64,000 bases of DNA from Muribaculaceae bacterium Isolate-037 (Harlan) (GCA_003762615.1 RIAZ01000001.1:310001-374000), one strand, 5' to 3'; positions 37,366-46,895 are shown, counted from the first letter of the stretch. Numbers and translations are program-made. Notes: a model not told the origin generated them from the letters alone.

Positions 37366-38625
37366 TCAATTTATTTTTAGCTTCTTGGAGTCGCCGTACG
37401 CCTCATAGCCATTGACTATTACTCTCTCTCCCGGCTCAAGACCCTCGAGCACTTCGTAATACTGCGGATTCTGACGCCCAAGACGGATGTTGCGGCGATA
37501 GGCATTCTTGCCGTCCTTGTCTACCACGAATATCCATTTCCCTCCCGTGGTGGAATAGAACGTACCTTTCGGAATGAGCACGGCATCTGTCGATTGTCCC
37601 AACTGTAGATTCATGTAGTAGGTCTGTCCGCTGCGTATATTGTCGGGATGGGCATCAGTGAATAGGAACTCCACCCGGAATTTACCTTCGCGCACCTCCG
37701 GATATACCTTTCTTACGCGCATGTCGTAGCGTTGTCCGCCACGTTCGAAGGTGGCGTCAAGTCCGGCACGCACCCTGTCGATGTAATGCTCATCTATCTG
37801 CGCCTCCACCTTATAATCGCTGAGGTCATTGATCTGACCGATCTTCTGACCTGCCGTGATATTCTGACCAAGCTCAACGTCAAGCAGACCCAACTCACCG
37901 TCAATATCGCTCACTATGTTGAGATGCTCCTTGCGTTCGCGTATAAGCACCACGTTGCGCTGCATGTTGGCAAGATTCTCCTCCATCTGATCCACCTGCG
38001 ACAGACGGAAAATGCTGTCCTTGTCAAGACGCTGGTTGACGAGCGACTGACGGCGCACGGCAAGCTCATAATCCTCCTTGCTCTGAAGATAATCCTCGCG
38101 TGGAGTCAGCTTCTCATCATAGAGACGCTTCTGCTGCTCATGGGCACGACGCTTGCGCGTCACCTCCAGATCAAGCTGCGCCTGCTCATTGCGGTTGTTA
38201 AGGCGATCCTGCTCCATACTTATCTGCGTGTTGCGCAGAATGTTCTGTTTCTCCGCAAGCTCTGCCTCAGCATTTAGGATCTGAAGGTCGAGATTGCTGT
38301 TGCTGAGACGCACGATAACGTCACCCTTCTTTACTCTCGTGCCCTCCTCTGCCACTATCTCACGGACGATGCCACCCTCCTCCGGACTTATCTGCACCGT
38401 GCGTATCGGAAGCACCCTGCCATCCACGCGCACAAAATCGTCAAACTGCCCTTTCTTGACATCGGCTATGTTGAGACCTACCTTATCCACCTTATAGGTA
38501 GACGCCATATCGCTCGTGGCTATCCACACGAAGGCTCCCAACACTGCAGCAGCAATACTGCCGTAGACCCAATATCTCGGTTTTATTCCACGCAATCCCT
38601 TCTTTTTCTCTATCTTTACATCCAT
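37366..38625 (-). CDS. HlyD/MacA-type periplasmic adaptor subunit
   Basis: 419 aa. One N-terminal membrane anchor (about 18-38, YGSIAAAVLGAFVWIA), a biotinyl-lipoyl-like half (EEGTRVKKGDVIVRLSNSNL), a long helical hairpin (about 110-235), the second lipoyl half and a beta-barrel/membrane-proximal domain. It links an inner-membrane ABC pump to TolC. It overlaps the TolC gene by 10 bp and is followed by a 151-bp gap holding the heptamer repeats. Confidence 0.9.
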   Translation of the reverse strand: MDVKIEKKKGLRGIKPRYWVYGSIAAAVLGAFVWIATSDMASTYKVDKVGLNIADVKKGQFDDFVRVDGRVLPIRTVQISPEEGGIVREIVAEEGTRVKKGDVIVRLSNSNLDLQILNAEAELAEKQNILRNTQISMEQDRLNNRNEQAQLDLEVTRKRRAHEQQKRLYDEKLTPREDYLQSKEDYELAVRRQSLVNQRLDKDSIFRLSQVDQMEENLANMQRNVVLIRERKEHLNIVSDIDGELGLLDVELGQNITAGQKIGQINDLSDYKVEAQIDEHYIDRVRAGLDATFERGGQRYDMRVRKVYPEVREGKFRVEFLFTDAHPDNIRSGQTYYMNLQLGQSTDAVLIPKGTFYSTTGGKWIFVVDKDGKNAYRRNIRLGRQNPQYYEVLEGLEPGERVIVNGYEAYGDSKKLKIN

Positions 38626-39944
38626 AGACAGTTTCCCTTATAATAATCTACCAATTTATTTTTCAATATATAAAGCATCTGCTTCTGCAGTAGCGACAGA
38701 CGCGAGGAGAAGTAGGTGTTGGCGGAGAGCTGACGGTCGATTAGCGTGATCAACCCCTCCTCATATTTCCGGCTGTTCAGCTCGTATGCCTCGCGATCTG
38801 CCTCCACCTTAGTATTAAGCGACATAACCTCCATTGCATATCCGTCGCGATCAGTCACGGCAGAGATCACATCGTCGTGCAGTTTGCGAAGCTGCTCGTC
38901 GCGACGCGACACAGCCTTATTCTTCGCATATCGCGCACGTCTGACCGACGAGATTCTTCCCAAATTTGAGAATAGCGGTATTGAGATTGTAGCCGACACG
39001 TATTCACCCCTGTTGTTGCGGAACTGCTCCCCGAAGTTTGGGGCGGCGGAACCGCCGGTGATTGTCTTGTAATATGAGGTTGAGATGCCTGCGTTGATTC
39101 CGATAGTCGGGAATAGCAAACCCTTCGACGCCTTATATGCATACTCGCTCGCCTTCACGCCCAACTCTGCCTCACGTGCCACAGGATTCGACATCAACGA
39201 CATCGTGTAGACCACCTCCGCATCATCACCACCTGCCAAGGCATTGATATCGGATATTGCCACACTATCAAGCTCAAGCTGCTCCTCATACGGGAGATTC
39301 ATGTGGGAACGCAGTTTGAGCATAGCCTGCGTATAGAGATTCTGCTGATTCACTAAGTTGTATTCATCTCCGGCAACCGTGGCCTTAGCCTCCGCCACAT
39401 CGGGGAGACCCTTTATCCCCAACTCCTCCTGGCGTTGGGTCAGCGTCAGCACCCCCTTGCTCTGAGCAAGTTTATCCTCGGCTATTTTCACCGACCCTCT
39501 GTAATAAACCGCATCCACGTATGCCATCATCGTGGCTATCGCACGGTCATCACGCTGCATATCCACAGAACTTGAACTGCGCTTACGCTCCACCCTCGCC
39601 TGTTTATAGCGGTTGAAGGTCTGTCCGCCGTCAAACAGGGTCAGCGAGGCATACACGCCATAACCATTGTTGAAGGTGGTCACGTTGTTATAGGTATTGG
39701 TTTCCGGATCAATATTTCGACCCCAGTTGAACTGTCCGCCCACTTGTGCCGACACTGACGGGAAAAAAGCTGCCAACGCCTCATCCTTATCCGCCGAGGC
39801 AGATGCCAGATCCCAGCGCGCCTGTTCAACATCGGCAGAATGCTCAGCGGCATACGCCATACACTCCTCCATTGTCCATGGATTCCGACCTGACGCCGAA
39901 GCAGCTGCCAATGCGATTGATAATGCTATTACAAATTTTTTCAT
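38616..39944 (-). CDS. TolC-family outer-membrane efflux protein
   Basis: 442 aa with a signal peptide cleaved near ASASGR (about residue 20). It has the helical, alanine-rich TolC duplication (MEECMAYAAEHSADVEQARWD, and a second half with NRGEYVSATISIPLF) characteristic of outer-membrane factors. It is the first gene of the sigma-54-driven operon, directly below the promoter at 39974-39990, and overlaps the adaptor gene by 10 bp. Confidence 0.92.
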   Translation of the reverse strand: MKKFVIALSIALAAASASGRNPWTMEECMAYAAEHSADVEQARWDLASASADKDEALAAFFPSVSAQVGGQFNWGRNIDPETNTYNNVTTFNNGYGVYASLTLFDGGQTFNRYKQARVERKRSSSSVDMQRDDRAIATMMAYVDAVYYRGSVKIAEDKLAQSKGVLTLTQRQEELGIKGLPDVAEAKATVAGDEYNLVNQQNLYTQAMLKLRSHMNLPYEEQLELDSVAISDINALAGGDDAEVVYTMSLMSNPVAREAELGVKASEYAYKASKGLLFPTIGINAGISTSYYKTITGGSAAPNFGEQFRNNRGEYVSATISIPLFSNLGRISSVRRARYAKNKAVSRRDEQLRKLHDDVISAVTDRDGYAMEVMSLNTKVEADREAYELNSRKYEEGLITLIDRQLSANTYFSSRLSLLQKQMLYILKNKLVDYYKGNCLWM

Positions 39945-39973
39945 AATTTTTAATCATTCTACACCTAACAATA

Positions 39974-39990
39974 TCCAAACCGCGTGCCAA
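39974..39990 (-). promoter_or_regulatory. Sigma-54 (-24/-12) promoter of the efflux operon
   Basis: On the minus strand the site reads TTGGCACGCGGTTTGGA. This matches the consensus TGGCACG-N4-TTGC with one mismatch in the -12 element (TTGG). It lies 30 bp upstream of the TolC-like ATG. A gene for an NtrC-family activator is in the same cluster. Confidence 0.85.
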
Positions 39991-40461
39991 AAACATAAAC
40001 ATAACCATATCAATAGATTACAAACCTCACCTCGCATACTATGTCAAAAAATCATACACACACAGGTAAAAATAATTTACAGGATAGTCCCCGGAATCGA
40101 CCCATCGCCGGATAAGCCACTATCACCCTAAGAGGAAGATCTTAATTCCCCGGATTTGCGCATTAATCTATATTTTATTATATTTGCACATATTTTAACA
40201 CTGACCAATAAATTTTCACTAAGCCATTTAAACTTAATCGAATTTTTATTGACTGAAGTTTCGCAAGCTGCACTTCAGTGGTTTATAGTTTAAGGTTTAA
40301 GATTCACGAAAATCCACGAATCTTTTCATTATACAAAATTTAATGATCATAAACCATAAACATTAAACCATTTAAGTGAAGCAAGTTGGAAAACTTGCGA
40401 AAATTAAATTATTGATTTATATCTTAATTAATTCAGAACATTTATCTAAAACACTGACCTT
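39991..40461 (+). other. AT-rich intergenic region and long leader with small inverted repeats
   Basis: No gene is visible in this ~470-bp stretch. It holds the promoter at 40155-40186, then a leader of about 270 nt. The leader has a stem CTGAAGT/ACTTCAG around 40252-40277, related TTTA-rich segments near 40280-40300 and 40350-40372 that could pair, and a hairpin GCAAGTT-GGAA-AACTTGC at 40381-40398. No known riboswitch was recognised. Confidence 0.5.
40155..40186 (+). promoter_or_regulatory. Promoter of the three-gene envelope locus
   Basis: -33 TTTG (40155-40158) and -7 TATATTTG (40179-40186) with a 20-bp spacer fit the Bacteroidetes consensus. The resulting 5' UTR would be unusually long (about 270 nt). 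Confidence 0.6.
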
Positions 40462-41436
40462 ATGAGACATTTATTTTTGACTCTATGCTTGTGCATACTC
40501 TCACTGGCAGACATAGCTGCCCAGGAGATTGTCAGCGGCACCATCGTCGACAATAAGAACGAGCCATTGCCTGGTGCCCGTATTGAGATAGTAGGGCGTT
40601 CCGAGACAGCCTACTCCGATATCGACGGCACATTCCGTATTGAAGTGCCCGAGAAGATAAAGAAAATCAGGGTGATATATGTAGGATATAAGCCTATTGA
40701 GCGGAAATACAAGCCCGGTATGATCGTGAAACTTGGAAACGGATGGGCAGGAAATCCAAGCGGATTCAGAGGCTTCTTCGAACTGAACGGTGGTTTCGGA
40801 TTCGGCGGCAACGTCAACATACATGCCGGAAATATGAGTGTAGAAGATCTACGCACCTTCCTTAATGCTGGTATTTTATTCTCGTTCGGATACCAGATAA
40901 ACCGGAATTTTTATACCGGTCTCGGTTTAGGATTTATGGCTCAGATGGCAAAATACAAGGAAAGAGTCTATAATCCCTCTTCCAATAGCAATTACTCAAA
41001 CTATGTACAAACATATTCTGATTACCTATACGAATCGCTCCCCCTCTTTCTTGATTTAAGATATGACCTTGACATTGCAGCCAAGACCACTCCATACATC
41101 GGTCTGAAAATAGGATATCAATTTCTATTTGGAGGTTGTGAGGGAGAAGATTACTTCATGTCAGTATACGATTCAAATAACGAATTGGAACTATACACAG
41201 ACGATGTAGGTGCGTTTCTCTTCCAGCCATCAATAGGATTCCGTACATCATTAGGGAAAAAAGCCGGTATTAACTTCGGCTTATCATACAATATAAGACA
41301 ACCAAAAAAATTATATGGGATATATCATTACAATCAGTTAGGTCAGGACGGATCCATAATTAACAATGATGAACGCATGGATTTCGGTAAGTCTTATTCC
41401 GGCGTGCTGATGTTTAATATCTCATTTGATTATTAA
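40462..41436 (+). CDS. CarboxypepD-reg-like domain plus outer-membrane beta-barrel protein
   Basis: 324 aa. A signal peptide ends near DIAAQE (about 21). Residues about 22-95 are a CarboxypepD regulatory-like fold (VSGTIVDNKNEPLPGARIEI, YSDIDGTFRIEVP, VGYKPIE). The rest is a small outer-membrane barrel (FRGFFELNGGFGFGG, YIGLKIGYQF, INFGLSYNI) ending in FNISFDY with a terminal aromatic. It lacks the TonB plug. The downstream 42667 protein has a similar barrel. Ligand or role is unknown. Confidence 0.8.
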   Translation: MRHLFLTLCLCILSLADIAAQEIVSGTIVDNKNEPLPGARIEIVGRSETAYSDIDGTFRIEVPEKIKKIRVIYVGYKPIERKYKPGMIVKLGNGWAGNPSGFRGFFELNGGFGFGGNVNIHAGNMSVEDLRTFLNAGILFSFGYQINRNFYTGLGLGFMAQMAKYKERVYNPSSNSNYSNYVQTYSDYLYESLPLFLDLRYDLDIAAKTTPYIGLKIGYQFLFGGCEGEDYFMSVYDSNNELELYTDDVGAFLFQPSIGFRTSLGKKAGINFGLSYNIRQPKKLYGIYHYNQLGQDGSIINNDERMDFGKSYSGVLMFNISFDY

Positions 41437-41455
41437 TTATTGAAATTCTATAATT

Positions 41456-42610
41456 ATGAAATTATCTTATATCAACATATTATTCCTCTCAATCTTTATT
41501 CTGTCAGGATGCTCTGAAGATAAGACATTCATATTTCCGGGCCACAGAACCGATAACGTAAATTTCACGGTCTCCAATAAAAATATCGAGAATGGCGAGG
41601 CAATATCTGTCTTTACCAATCTTGTATATGAAAAGGTATTTAATAACAACTCTAAGACTGTTGAATTTGAATATTATCACCCTGATTATGATTCATCTTA
41701 CGAATCTATTGAAACTTTCAGCCAACCCCAATATTACACCAACGCCATATTGGCTGGAGGAAATAATACCCTCACTTTCACGTTCTATCCTAATTCTCCA
41801 GAGGAAGAGAGTGCGGAATTCATAATGCCTGACGGCAAGATATACACCGCCACTCGACAGAATCCTTCTTTCGAATGGACACTTAATTTGAATGTGATGC
41901 AGAATCTCATTGATAATGGACATCAAAGCAACGATGAATTATTAGTAACTGCAAAAAGTTCATACACAAAGAATGGGGAGCTTTTCGAGAATATCGGTTA
42001 TATATTCATTGATGTGCTATCTGATTTTATTTATTATCCATCCCTTGATAAATGGTATCTGCATAGCTGGACTTCCGGTATGCCCATGCAGCTACAGCCA
42101 ACAGTCAATTTCGAAGTGGTGAATACATCCGTAGGCGATATTGATAATGCCTCGTCTGCAAACCTCAATGAGATAATATATAGGGATCCCATGGTGACAA
42201 TACCTATAACGTATTATCTGATGCCATCTACAGGTGATAATTCTCCCTATCGCAAGGATATAGATCTCAGATACCAATTTGCCTTGTGGACAGGCGGTGA
42301 TAACAGCATCAAAGTGACATATCATCCGGCTTGCGACGAGGAGAAAGATAACGTCGTGTTCATACTCCCCACCGGTGAAAGATTCACCCCAACAAGCAAT
42401 GATCTCTCTTTCACCATCAATATCAATAAAGAACTTATCAGCAATATTGATATGGAAGCCACCGACATGCTCATGGTTAAGGCTGAGAGCAACTATATTA
42501 AAGATGGTATCCAATTTAATGCCACTGGATATATCCTCTTAGATATTGACACGGAGTTATGGTTGAACAATAACGACGGCAAGTGGTATTTCTCCGACTG
42601 GACAAAATAA
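41456..42610 (+). CDS. Lipoprotein with two tandem copies of an unrecognised ~165-residue domain
   Basis: 384 aa with a lipoprotein signal (ILSGCS, Cys about residue 19). I do not recognise the family. Two halves repeat the same pattern: a VNFxV opening, GGxNxxxxxxxP in the middle, a TLNLN/TININ strand, LxVxAxSxYxKxG, then GYIxxD and a KWYxxxWT end (about residues 30-200 and 205-384). The second copy closes the protein. It lies 19 bp after the barrel gene and 56 bp before a second barrel gene, suggesting an outer-membrane surface complex. Confidence 0.65.
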   Translation: MKLSYINILFLSIFILSGCSEDKTFIFPGHRTDNVNFTVSNKNIENGEAISVFTNLVYEKVFNNNSKTVEFEYYHPDYDSSYESIETFSQPQYYTNAILAGGNNTLTFTFYPNSPEEESAEFIMPDGKIYTATRQNPSFEWTLNLNVMQNLIDNGHQSNDELLVTAKSSYTKNGELFENIGYIFIDVLSDFIYYPSLDKWYLHSWTSGMPMQLQPTVNFEVVNTSVGDIDNASSANLNEIIYRDPMVTIPITYYLMPSTGDNSPYRKDIDLRYQFALWTGGDNSIKVTYHPACDEEKDNVVFILPTGERFTPTSNDLSFTININKELISNIDMEATDMLMVKAESNYIKDGIQFNATGYILLDIDTELWLNNNDGKWYFSDWTK

Positions 42611-42666
42611 AATCAATCGTCCGGAATTTATTCATATTAAAATTGCCAACTTAATTTTATGCAAAT

Positions 42667-43353
42667 ATGACAATGAACAAGATATTAATTACAATACTGC
42701 TGGCGGTATCCTCATTCTCTCTGAAAGCCCAGGATTTCATGGACGGATTCCATACTTTTATCGACCTGTACGCCGGATTTCCATCGGGCAGTTTTTCAGG
42801 CGAGTATTCTGATGATTCTGGTTATTATGCCAAGAATATAAAACCGACGTTCAGTTTCGGCATGAACATCACCGAAGGTTATCAGGTGCTTCCAAACTTA
42901 TTCGCCGGCATAGGATTCGGAGCCTACGCACCCGTCATTTATCACAAAGATGGTTATAACGGTCCGGATTATCAATATGCATATACTGAGCATAATATAA
43001 ATTCCATCTATTTCCCATTCTATGCTGACGTGAGATGGACCCTAAAACCGGAGGCTACCATAACCCCGTATGCCGACATCAAGATAGGATATCAGGCGGG
43101 CATAGATTTTGAAGATTCTGAATTATTGTGGGAAGGCACGAAAAATTATGAGAAAGCACATATCAACGGTGTCTACTTCGTGCCGTCGATAGGCGTCAGA
43201 TTCGGACGTGCAGCAGGTTTCAACCTGGGCATTGCCTACAACACTTCCATGCGAGCCAAGATTATAGAGACTTACTCCAACGGACAAGAACCCAAGACTA
43301 TAGAAAAGAAGAATTTTGGAGTATTCATGCTGACCATCGGTGCTGATTTCTAA
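42667..43353 (+). CDS. Outer-membrane beta-barrel protein
   Basis: 228 aa with a signal peptide ending near SLKAQD (about 21); the ATG three codons downstream (MNKILI) is an alternative start. The body is a small barrel (FIDLYAGFPSGSF, PYADIKIGYQAG, FVPSIGVRFG, GFNLGIAYN) ending in MLTIGADF with terminal Phe. It resembles the barrel part of the 40462 protein, so the locus is probably a duplicated barrel pair around a lipoprotein. A strong terminator follows. Confidence 0.75.
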   Translation: MTMNKILITILLAVSSFSLKAQDFMDGFHTFIDLYAGFPSGSFSGEYSDDSGYYAKNIKPTFSFGMNITEGYQVLPNLFAGIGFGAYAPVIYHKDGYNGPDYQYAYTEHNINSIYFPFYADVRWTLKPEATITPYADIKIGYQAGIDFEDSELLWEGTKNYEKAHINGVYFVPSIGVRFGRAAGFNLGIAYNTSMRAKIIETYSNGQEPKTIEKKNFGVFMLTIGADF

Positions 43354-43376
43354 GACTCCATCACACCCCCTATAAG

Positions 43377-43431
43377 AAACCGACCTCGCTACAATGCCTT
43401 TACAGCATTGCCGCGAGGTCGGTTCTTTTTG
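43377..43431 (+). terminator. Intrinsic terminator of the envelope locus
   Basis: AACCGACCTCG (43378-43388) pairs with 43414-43424, with an inner CAATGC/GCATTG stem (43392-43410), followed by CTTTTT. The A-run on the other side means it may also serve the convergent MATE gene. Confidence 0.9.
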
Positions 43432-43469
43432 CGATTATTACCTTCGGCTTAATCCCGATGGCACATTCG

Positions 43470-44843
43470 TCAGACTGCCACGACGGGTGCCGGCTCCTCC
43501 AGTGTCTCTCCTCTGCCGACAAAACTCTTGGTCTGCCATTTGCGGCGGTGCCAACGGCGTATCAGGATGACGCCACGAAGATTCTCGTCCATACAGAAGG
43601 CAAGCCATATTCCTATGATGCCGAAGCCTAAATGAATACCAAGGACATACGCCATACCTACGGCTACCGACCACTGTACGATCACTCCGACTATGACGGG
43701 GAACACGGCATCTCCCGCCGCACGCAACGTGCCGCACGCAAAGATATTAGTGACCCTCCCGAACTCAAGGAAACAGTCGATTATGAATATCCACATGCCG
43801 GCACGCACTATCTCCTGATTGTCGGTAAGCGCACCTAATATCAGGGTGCTGCAAGATGCCAACACCACGGCAAGTGAGAGGGTTATACGCATCGACCACT
43901 TGTAGAAATAATTGCCTAAGGCATACGCCACCCTATGTTTCCCGGCTCCGACAAGATGCCCCACAAGTATGTCGCCACCCTGCGTCACGGAGCAGCAGAA
44001 CAGTATCGCAAACATGAGGATGTTCCAGCAATATGTGCGCGTGGCAAGGGCTTCGGTGCCGAGCTGGTTTATGAACAGCGTGATCACAATCTGCGACATA
44101 CAGTAAGACAATTCCTCACTCATGGCAGGGATGCCTATATGCACAAGATTCTTAAGCTCCCGCCAAGGAAACGGACGGAAATATTCCAATGGGAAACGTG
44201 GGATATGCTTGTTGAAATGGAAATATGTGAGGGCAAGCAAACCGACTGTGCGGCATATCGCAGTGCTTATGGCTGCACCCTCCACACCAAGTGCCGGACA
44301 TCCGAACCGTCCGAAAATCAGCACGTAGTTGCCAAAGATGTTAAGCACGTTGACCAAAGCCGTGACTATCATCGGATACATCACCTTATCGACGCTTCTT
44401 AGAGAGGCGGAGAAGGTGAATGCCAATGCCTGCACGAATGACAGCGAACCCGTGATCTGAAGATATATCAATGCATCTGCCATAAGATCCTCGTTGAGAT
44501 CCATCGCCGTAAGTATCGACGGAGCATAGAAATAGAGCAACGAGCTGACTGCCGCACCCATCACGAAATTCAGCATCAATGCGATACCAACTACCTGCAC
44601 GAGCCGTTTACGCAAACCCGCTCCGAAATATTGCGAGCATAGTATACCTGCCCCCATCGACATAAACTGGTAGACAAGAAACACAAGGGAGATGATCTGA
44701 TTGTCGAATCCCACAGCCGCAACCGCATTATCGGAATGACGGCTAAGCATGATAGTGTCGGTGGCTCCGAGCATCATCACCAACGCAAGTTCCACAAAGA
44801 TAGGTATAACCAACCTGCGCAACTGCTTTTTCAAATTCATCAT
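43470..44843 (-). CDS. MATE family efflux transporter
   Basis: About 457 aa with 12 predicted membrane helices. Family stretches: LRRLVIPIFVELALVMMLGATDTIMLSRHS at the N-terminus (shown in part as VELALVMMLG), FVYQFMS-like and GAGLRKRLVQV, and in the second half IPAMSEELSYC and AYALGNYFYKW. It likely exports drugs or metabolites by Na+/H+ antiport. The frame opens at 44873, but the tandem ATGs at 44843/44840 (MMNLKKQ) fit the family start. It is alone, with its own promoter at 44912-44943, and converges on the terminator at 43377-43431. Confidence 0.9.
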   Translation of the reverse strand: MMNLKKQLRRLVIPIFVELALVMMLGATDTIMLSRHSDNAVAAVGFDNQIISLVFLVYQFMSMGAGILCSQYFGAGLRKRLVQVVGIALMLNFVMGAAVSSLLYFYAPSILTAMDLNEDLMADALIYLQITGSLSFVQALAFTFSASLRSVDKVMYPMIVTALVNVLNIFGNYVLIFGRFGCPALGVEGAAISTAICRTVGLLALTYFHFNKHIPRFPLEYFRPFPWRELKNLVHIGIPAMSEELSYCMSQIVITLFINQLGTEALATRTYCWNILMFAILFCCSVTQGGDILVGHLVGAGKHRVAYALGNYFYKWSMRITLSLAVVLASCSTLILGALTDNQEIVRAGMWIFIIDCFLEFGRVTNIFACGTLRAAGDAVFPVIVGVIVQWSVAVGMAYVLGIHLGFGIIGIWLAFCMDENLRGVILIRRWHRRKWQTKSFVGRGETLEEPAPVVAV

Positions 44844-44911
44844 ATCTAAAAACCGCTTCTTTGCCCGGACCATTTCCGGACAGTATTACTAAATTATCTT
44901 GAAAACGAGCG

Positions 44912-44943
44912 CAAAATTACATAAAATCGCAATTCCGGCAAAA
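44912..44943 (-). promoter_or_regulatory. Promoter of the MATE gene
   Basis: On the minus strand, -33 TTTTG (44943-44939) and -7 TAATTTTG (44919-44912) are separated by 19 bp. Confidence 0.7.
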
Positions 44944-45020
44944 TTTTTGCGCAGATTACGAAAGCCACAAAAAATAAATCAGCTATTTTTTATATTTTAT
45001 TAATTTTTTTATTCTTTTGC

Positions 45021-45051
45021 TTGCAAATTACAAAACATTTCAATAAATTTG
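45021..45051 (+). promoter_or_regulatory. Promoter of the fimbrillin gene
   Basis: -33 TTG (45021-45023) and -7 TAAATTTG (45044-45051) have a 20-bp spacer. They lie in an AT-rich region about 150 bp upstream of ATG 45200. Confidence 0.6.
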
Positions 45052-45199
45052 CAATCATCACTAAAATAGGTTCATAATTATTGATATCGGCATCTTCCGT
45101 TGCCATCCCTTTAGTTTACACACCTGTTTTTTTGCGCTTGAGATGATCCGGCAGAACTATCTGACCGATCCGTATAGTATTAACCCTAATATCAAAATT

Positions 45200-46792
45200 A
45201 TGACAAGTCCATGTAAAATCTCATTCTTGTCGGTCATGTCGATCATAGGATTGGCAGCTTGTTCTAATGAGAAATTATCCGACATTCCCAATGAACCTAA
45301 TGAAACCCAATCTTCTGAAATCCGGTTTCATCTTAACACCAACGACTTCACACGAGCCGACAATCACGATTCCGATATAAAGACTCTGCATCTCGCCTTC
45401 TATAAATCCGGAGCGACGACTCCCTCCCTTATTACCGTAAAGAAAGCGACTCTTTCGGGTGAACCCGGCAATTACACCGTCAAGGCAGAGTTCTCCCCCA
45501 TCGATATGCCGGATATGGTGGTGGCGTATGCAAATATTGATGATCTTACTCTTATTGAAACGGGTCTCTTCACTACCACTACCGACAAAGTCATTCTTGA
45601 CGACGGCTATCCTATCATGTCGTCTGCAACATACTTCACCAATACGGAATCTAACGAAATTGCCTACTTCTCCAAACTCACGCCAGACAACATTTCCGGC
45701 AAAGACCCTGTAAATATATATCTTGATCGCCTGGCTGCAAAAGTGCAGGTCAAAAAGGCTTCCGAAATCGGACTGACCGATGTTAAAGCCATTGACAAAG
45801 ATAACAACAACATCACCCTTTCCATTAATGCCGACGATATGAAGTGGGGAATACTCGCCACTGACAAATCAACATATCTCCTTAAAAAAGTGGAGAATAA
45901 ATCGTATGAAGACTATGCCAAGCTACTTTCCCTATGGAAAACCCCCGACAAGTGGAATGATACGGAGAAACATACTTTCCATTGGGCAAATTCCGTGAAT
46001 CACGGCACTTCATTCAATTCTGAGAATATATCCTCTTTGGCAGTCAAGGATATAACGACAGGATTAGGGGTAGATCCAATATATACACATGAGACTACCC
46101 GTTCGGGAGAGGAGACGGCAAAGGTGAACGCACGACCATCAATTGTGATTTCCGCTCAATATTACAAATCCGACAATACTCCGGCTAATACTTTCTTCCG
46201 CTACCGAAGCGGCGGTAAGGACCGTATCTATACTGATGCCGCTGACTTCATCGCAGAAGTGGAGAAAGCGCAACGTTGCATCTATACTAAGGAAGAAGGC
46301 TCCGAGAATCCTACGCTCGCCAATCCGGGATCGCTGACATCCATGCTGACACTCTCGCATCCATCTGCTGACATAACATCCACAGATGGCACGGAATTTC
46401 CTGCACAATATCTTTCACCTCAGATAAATACTGAATCCTTCTCCAACTATTGTGATGCGTCAGGCAAGTCGTATGAGAATGCCGCCGATATCAACAAGGC
46501 TCTCTTCGCCCAATTCAATGTTATTGAAGAATATAACGCCGGCAAATGCGTGTTCATAATACCGATTGAGCACATCAACGGTGAGAATCCGCTTTACGGA
46601 CTCGTGCGTAACCATTCTTATACACTGACTCTAAAGTCGATTGCCGGATTCGGACGTGGTGTCGCCAAGGAAGACTCACCGATTTCCGATATGGTGGTGC
46701 CCGGATTATCCGACTCTTACACTATCAATGCCTCCCTTCAAGTAAACGATTGGACAGAAATAACGCAAGAGATCGACATTTCTAACCAATAA
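45200..46792 (+). CDS. Mfa1/FimA-type fimbrillin-like lipoprotein
   Basis: 530 aa from ATG 45200 (MTSPCKIS), which places a lipoprotein signal (GLAACS) at the N-terminus; an upstream ATG at 45143 would add 19 non-signal residues. The N-terminal domain has SDIKTLHLAFYKSG and YLDRLAAKVQVK, and the C-terminal Mfa1-like domain has NPLYGLVRNHSYTLTLKSIAGFGRGV and ends with a VNDWTE strand. Such proteins are matured by an arginine-specific protease and polymerise by donor strands. No anchor or tip gene (Mfa2-5) adjoins, so it may be an accessory or orphan subunit. Confidence 0.8.
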   Translation: MTSPCKISFLSVMSIIGLAACSNEKLSDIPNEPNETQSSEIRFHLNTNDFTRADNHDSDIKTLHLAFYKSGATTPSLITVKKATLSGEPGNYTVKAEFSPIDMPDMVVAYANIDDLTLIETGLFTTTTDKVILDDGYPIMSSATYFTNTESNEIAYFSKLTPDNISGKDPVNIYLDRLAAKVQVKKASEIGLTDVKAIDKDNNNITLSINADDMKWGILATDKSTYLLKKVENKSYEDYAKLLSLWKTPDKWNDTEKHTFHWANSVNHGTSFNSENISSLAVKDITTGLGVDPIYTHETTRSGEETAKVNARPSIVISAQYYKSDNTPANTFFRYRSGGKDRIYTDAADFIAEVEKAQRCIYTKEEGSENPTLANPGSLTSMLTLSHPSADITSTDGTEFPAQYLSPQINTESFSNYCDASGKSYENAADINKALFAQFNVIEEYNAGKCVFIIPIEHINGENPLYGLVRNHSYTLTLKSIAGFGRGVAKEDSPISDMVVPGLSDSYTINASLQVNDWTEITQEIDISNQ

Positions 46793-46818
46793 CTCATCCA
46801 CTATACTTACAATGTCGC

Positions 46819-46852
46819 GGGCTTCGGTATTCTTGTGCCGGAGCCCATTTTA
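46819..46852 (+). terminator. Terminator after the fimbrillin gene
   Basis: GGGCTTCGG (46819-46827) pairs with CCGGAGCCC (46838-46846), with one G-U pair, followed by ATTTTA. Confidence 0.7.
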
Positions 46853-46871
46853 TTGTATATTATATTTTTTG

Positions 46872-46879
46872 TAACTTTG
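46872..46879 (+). promoter_or_regulatory. -7 box of the YczE-like gene
   Basis: TAACTTTG matches TAnnTTTG and lies 16 bp before ATG 46896. A possible -33 TTG at 46853-46855 has a short 16-bp spacer. Confidence 0.55.
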
Positions 46880-46895
46880 CAGTCGGATAAAAAAT

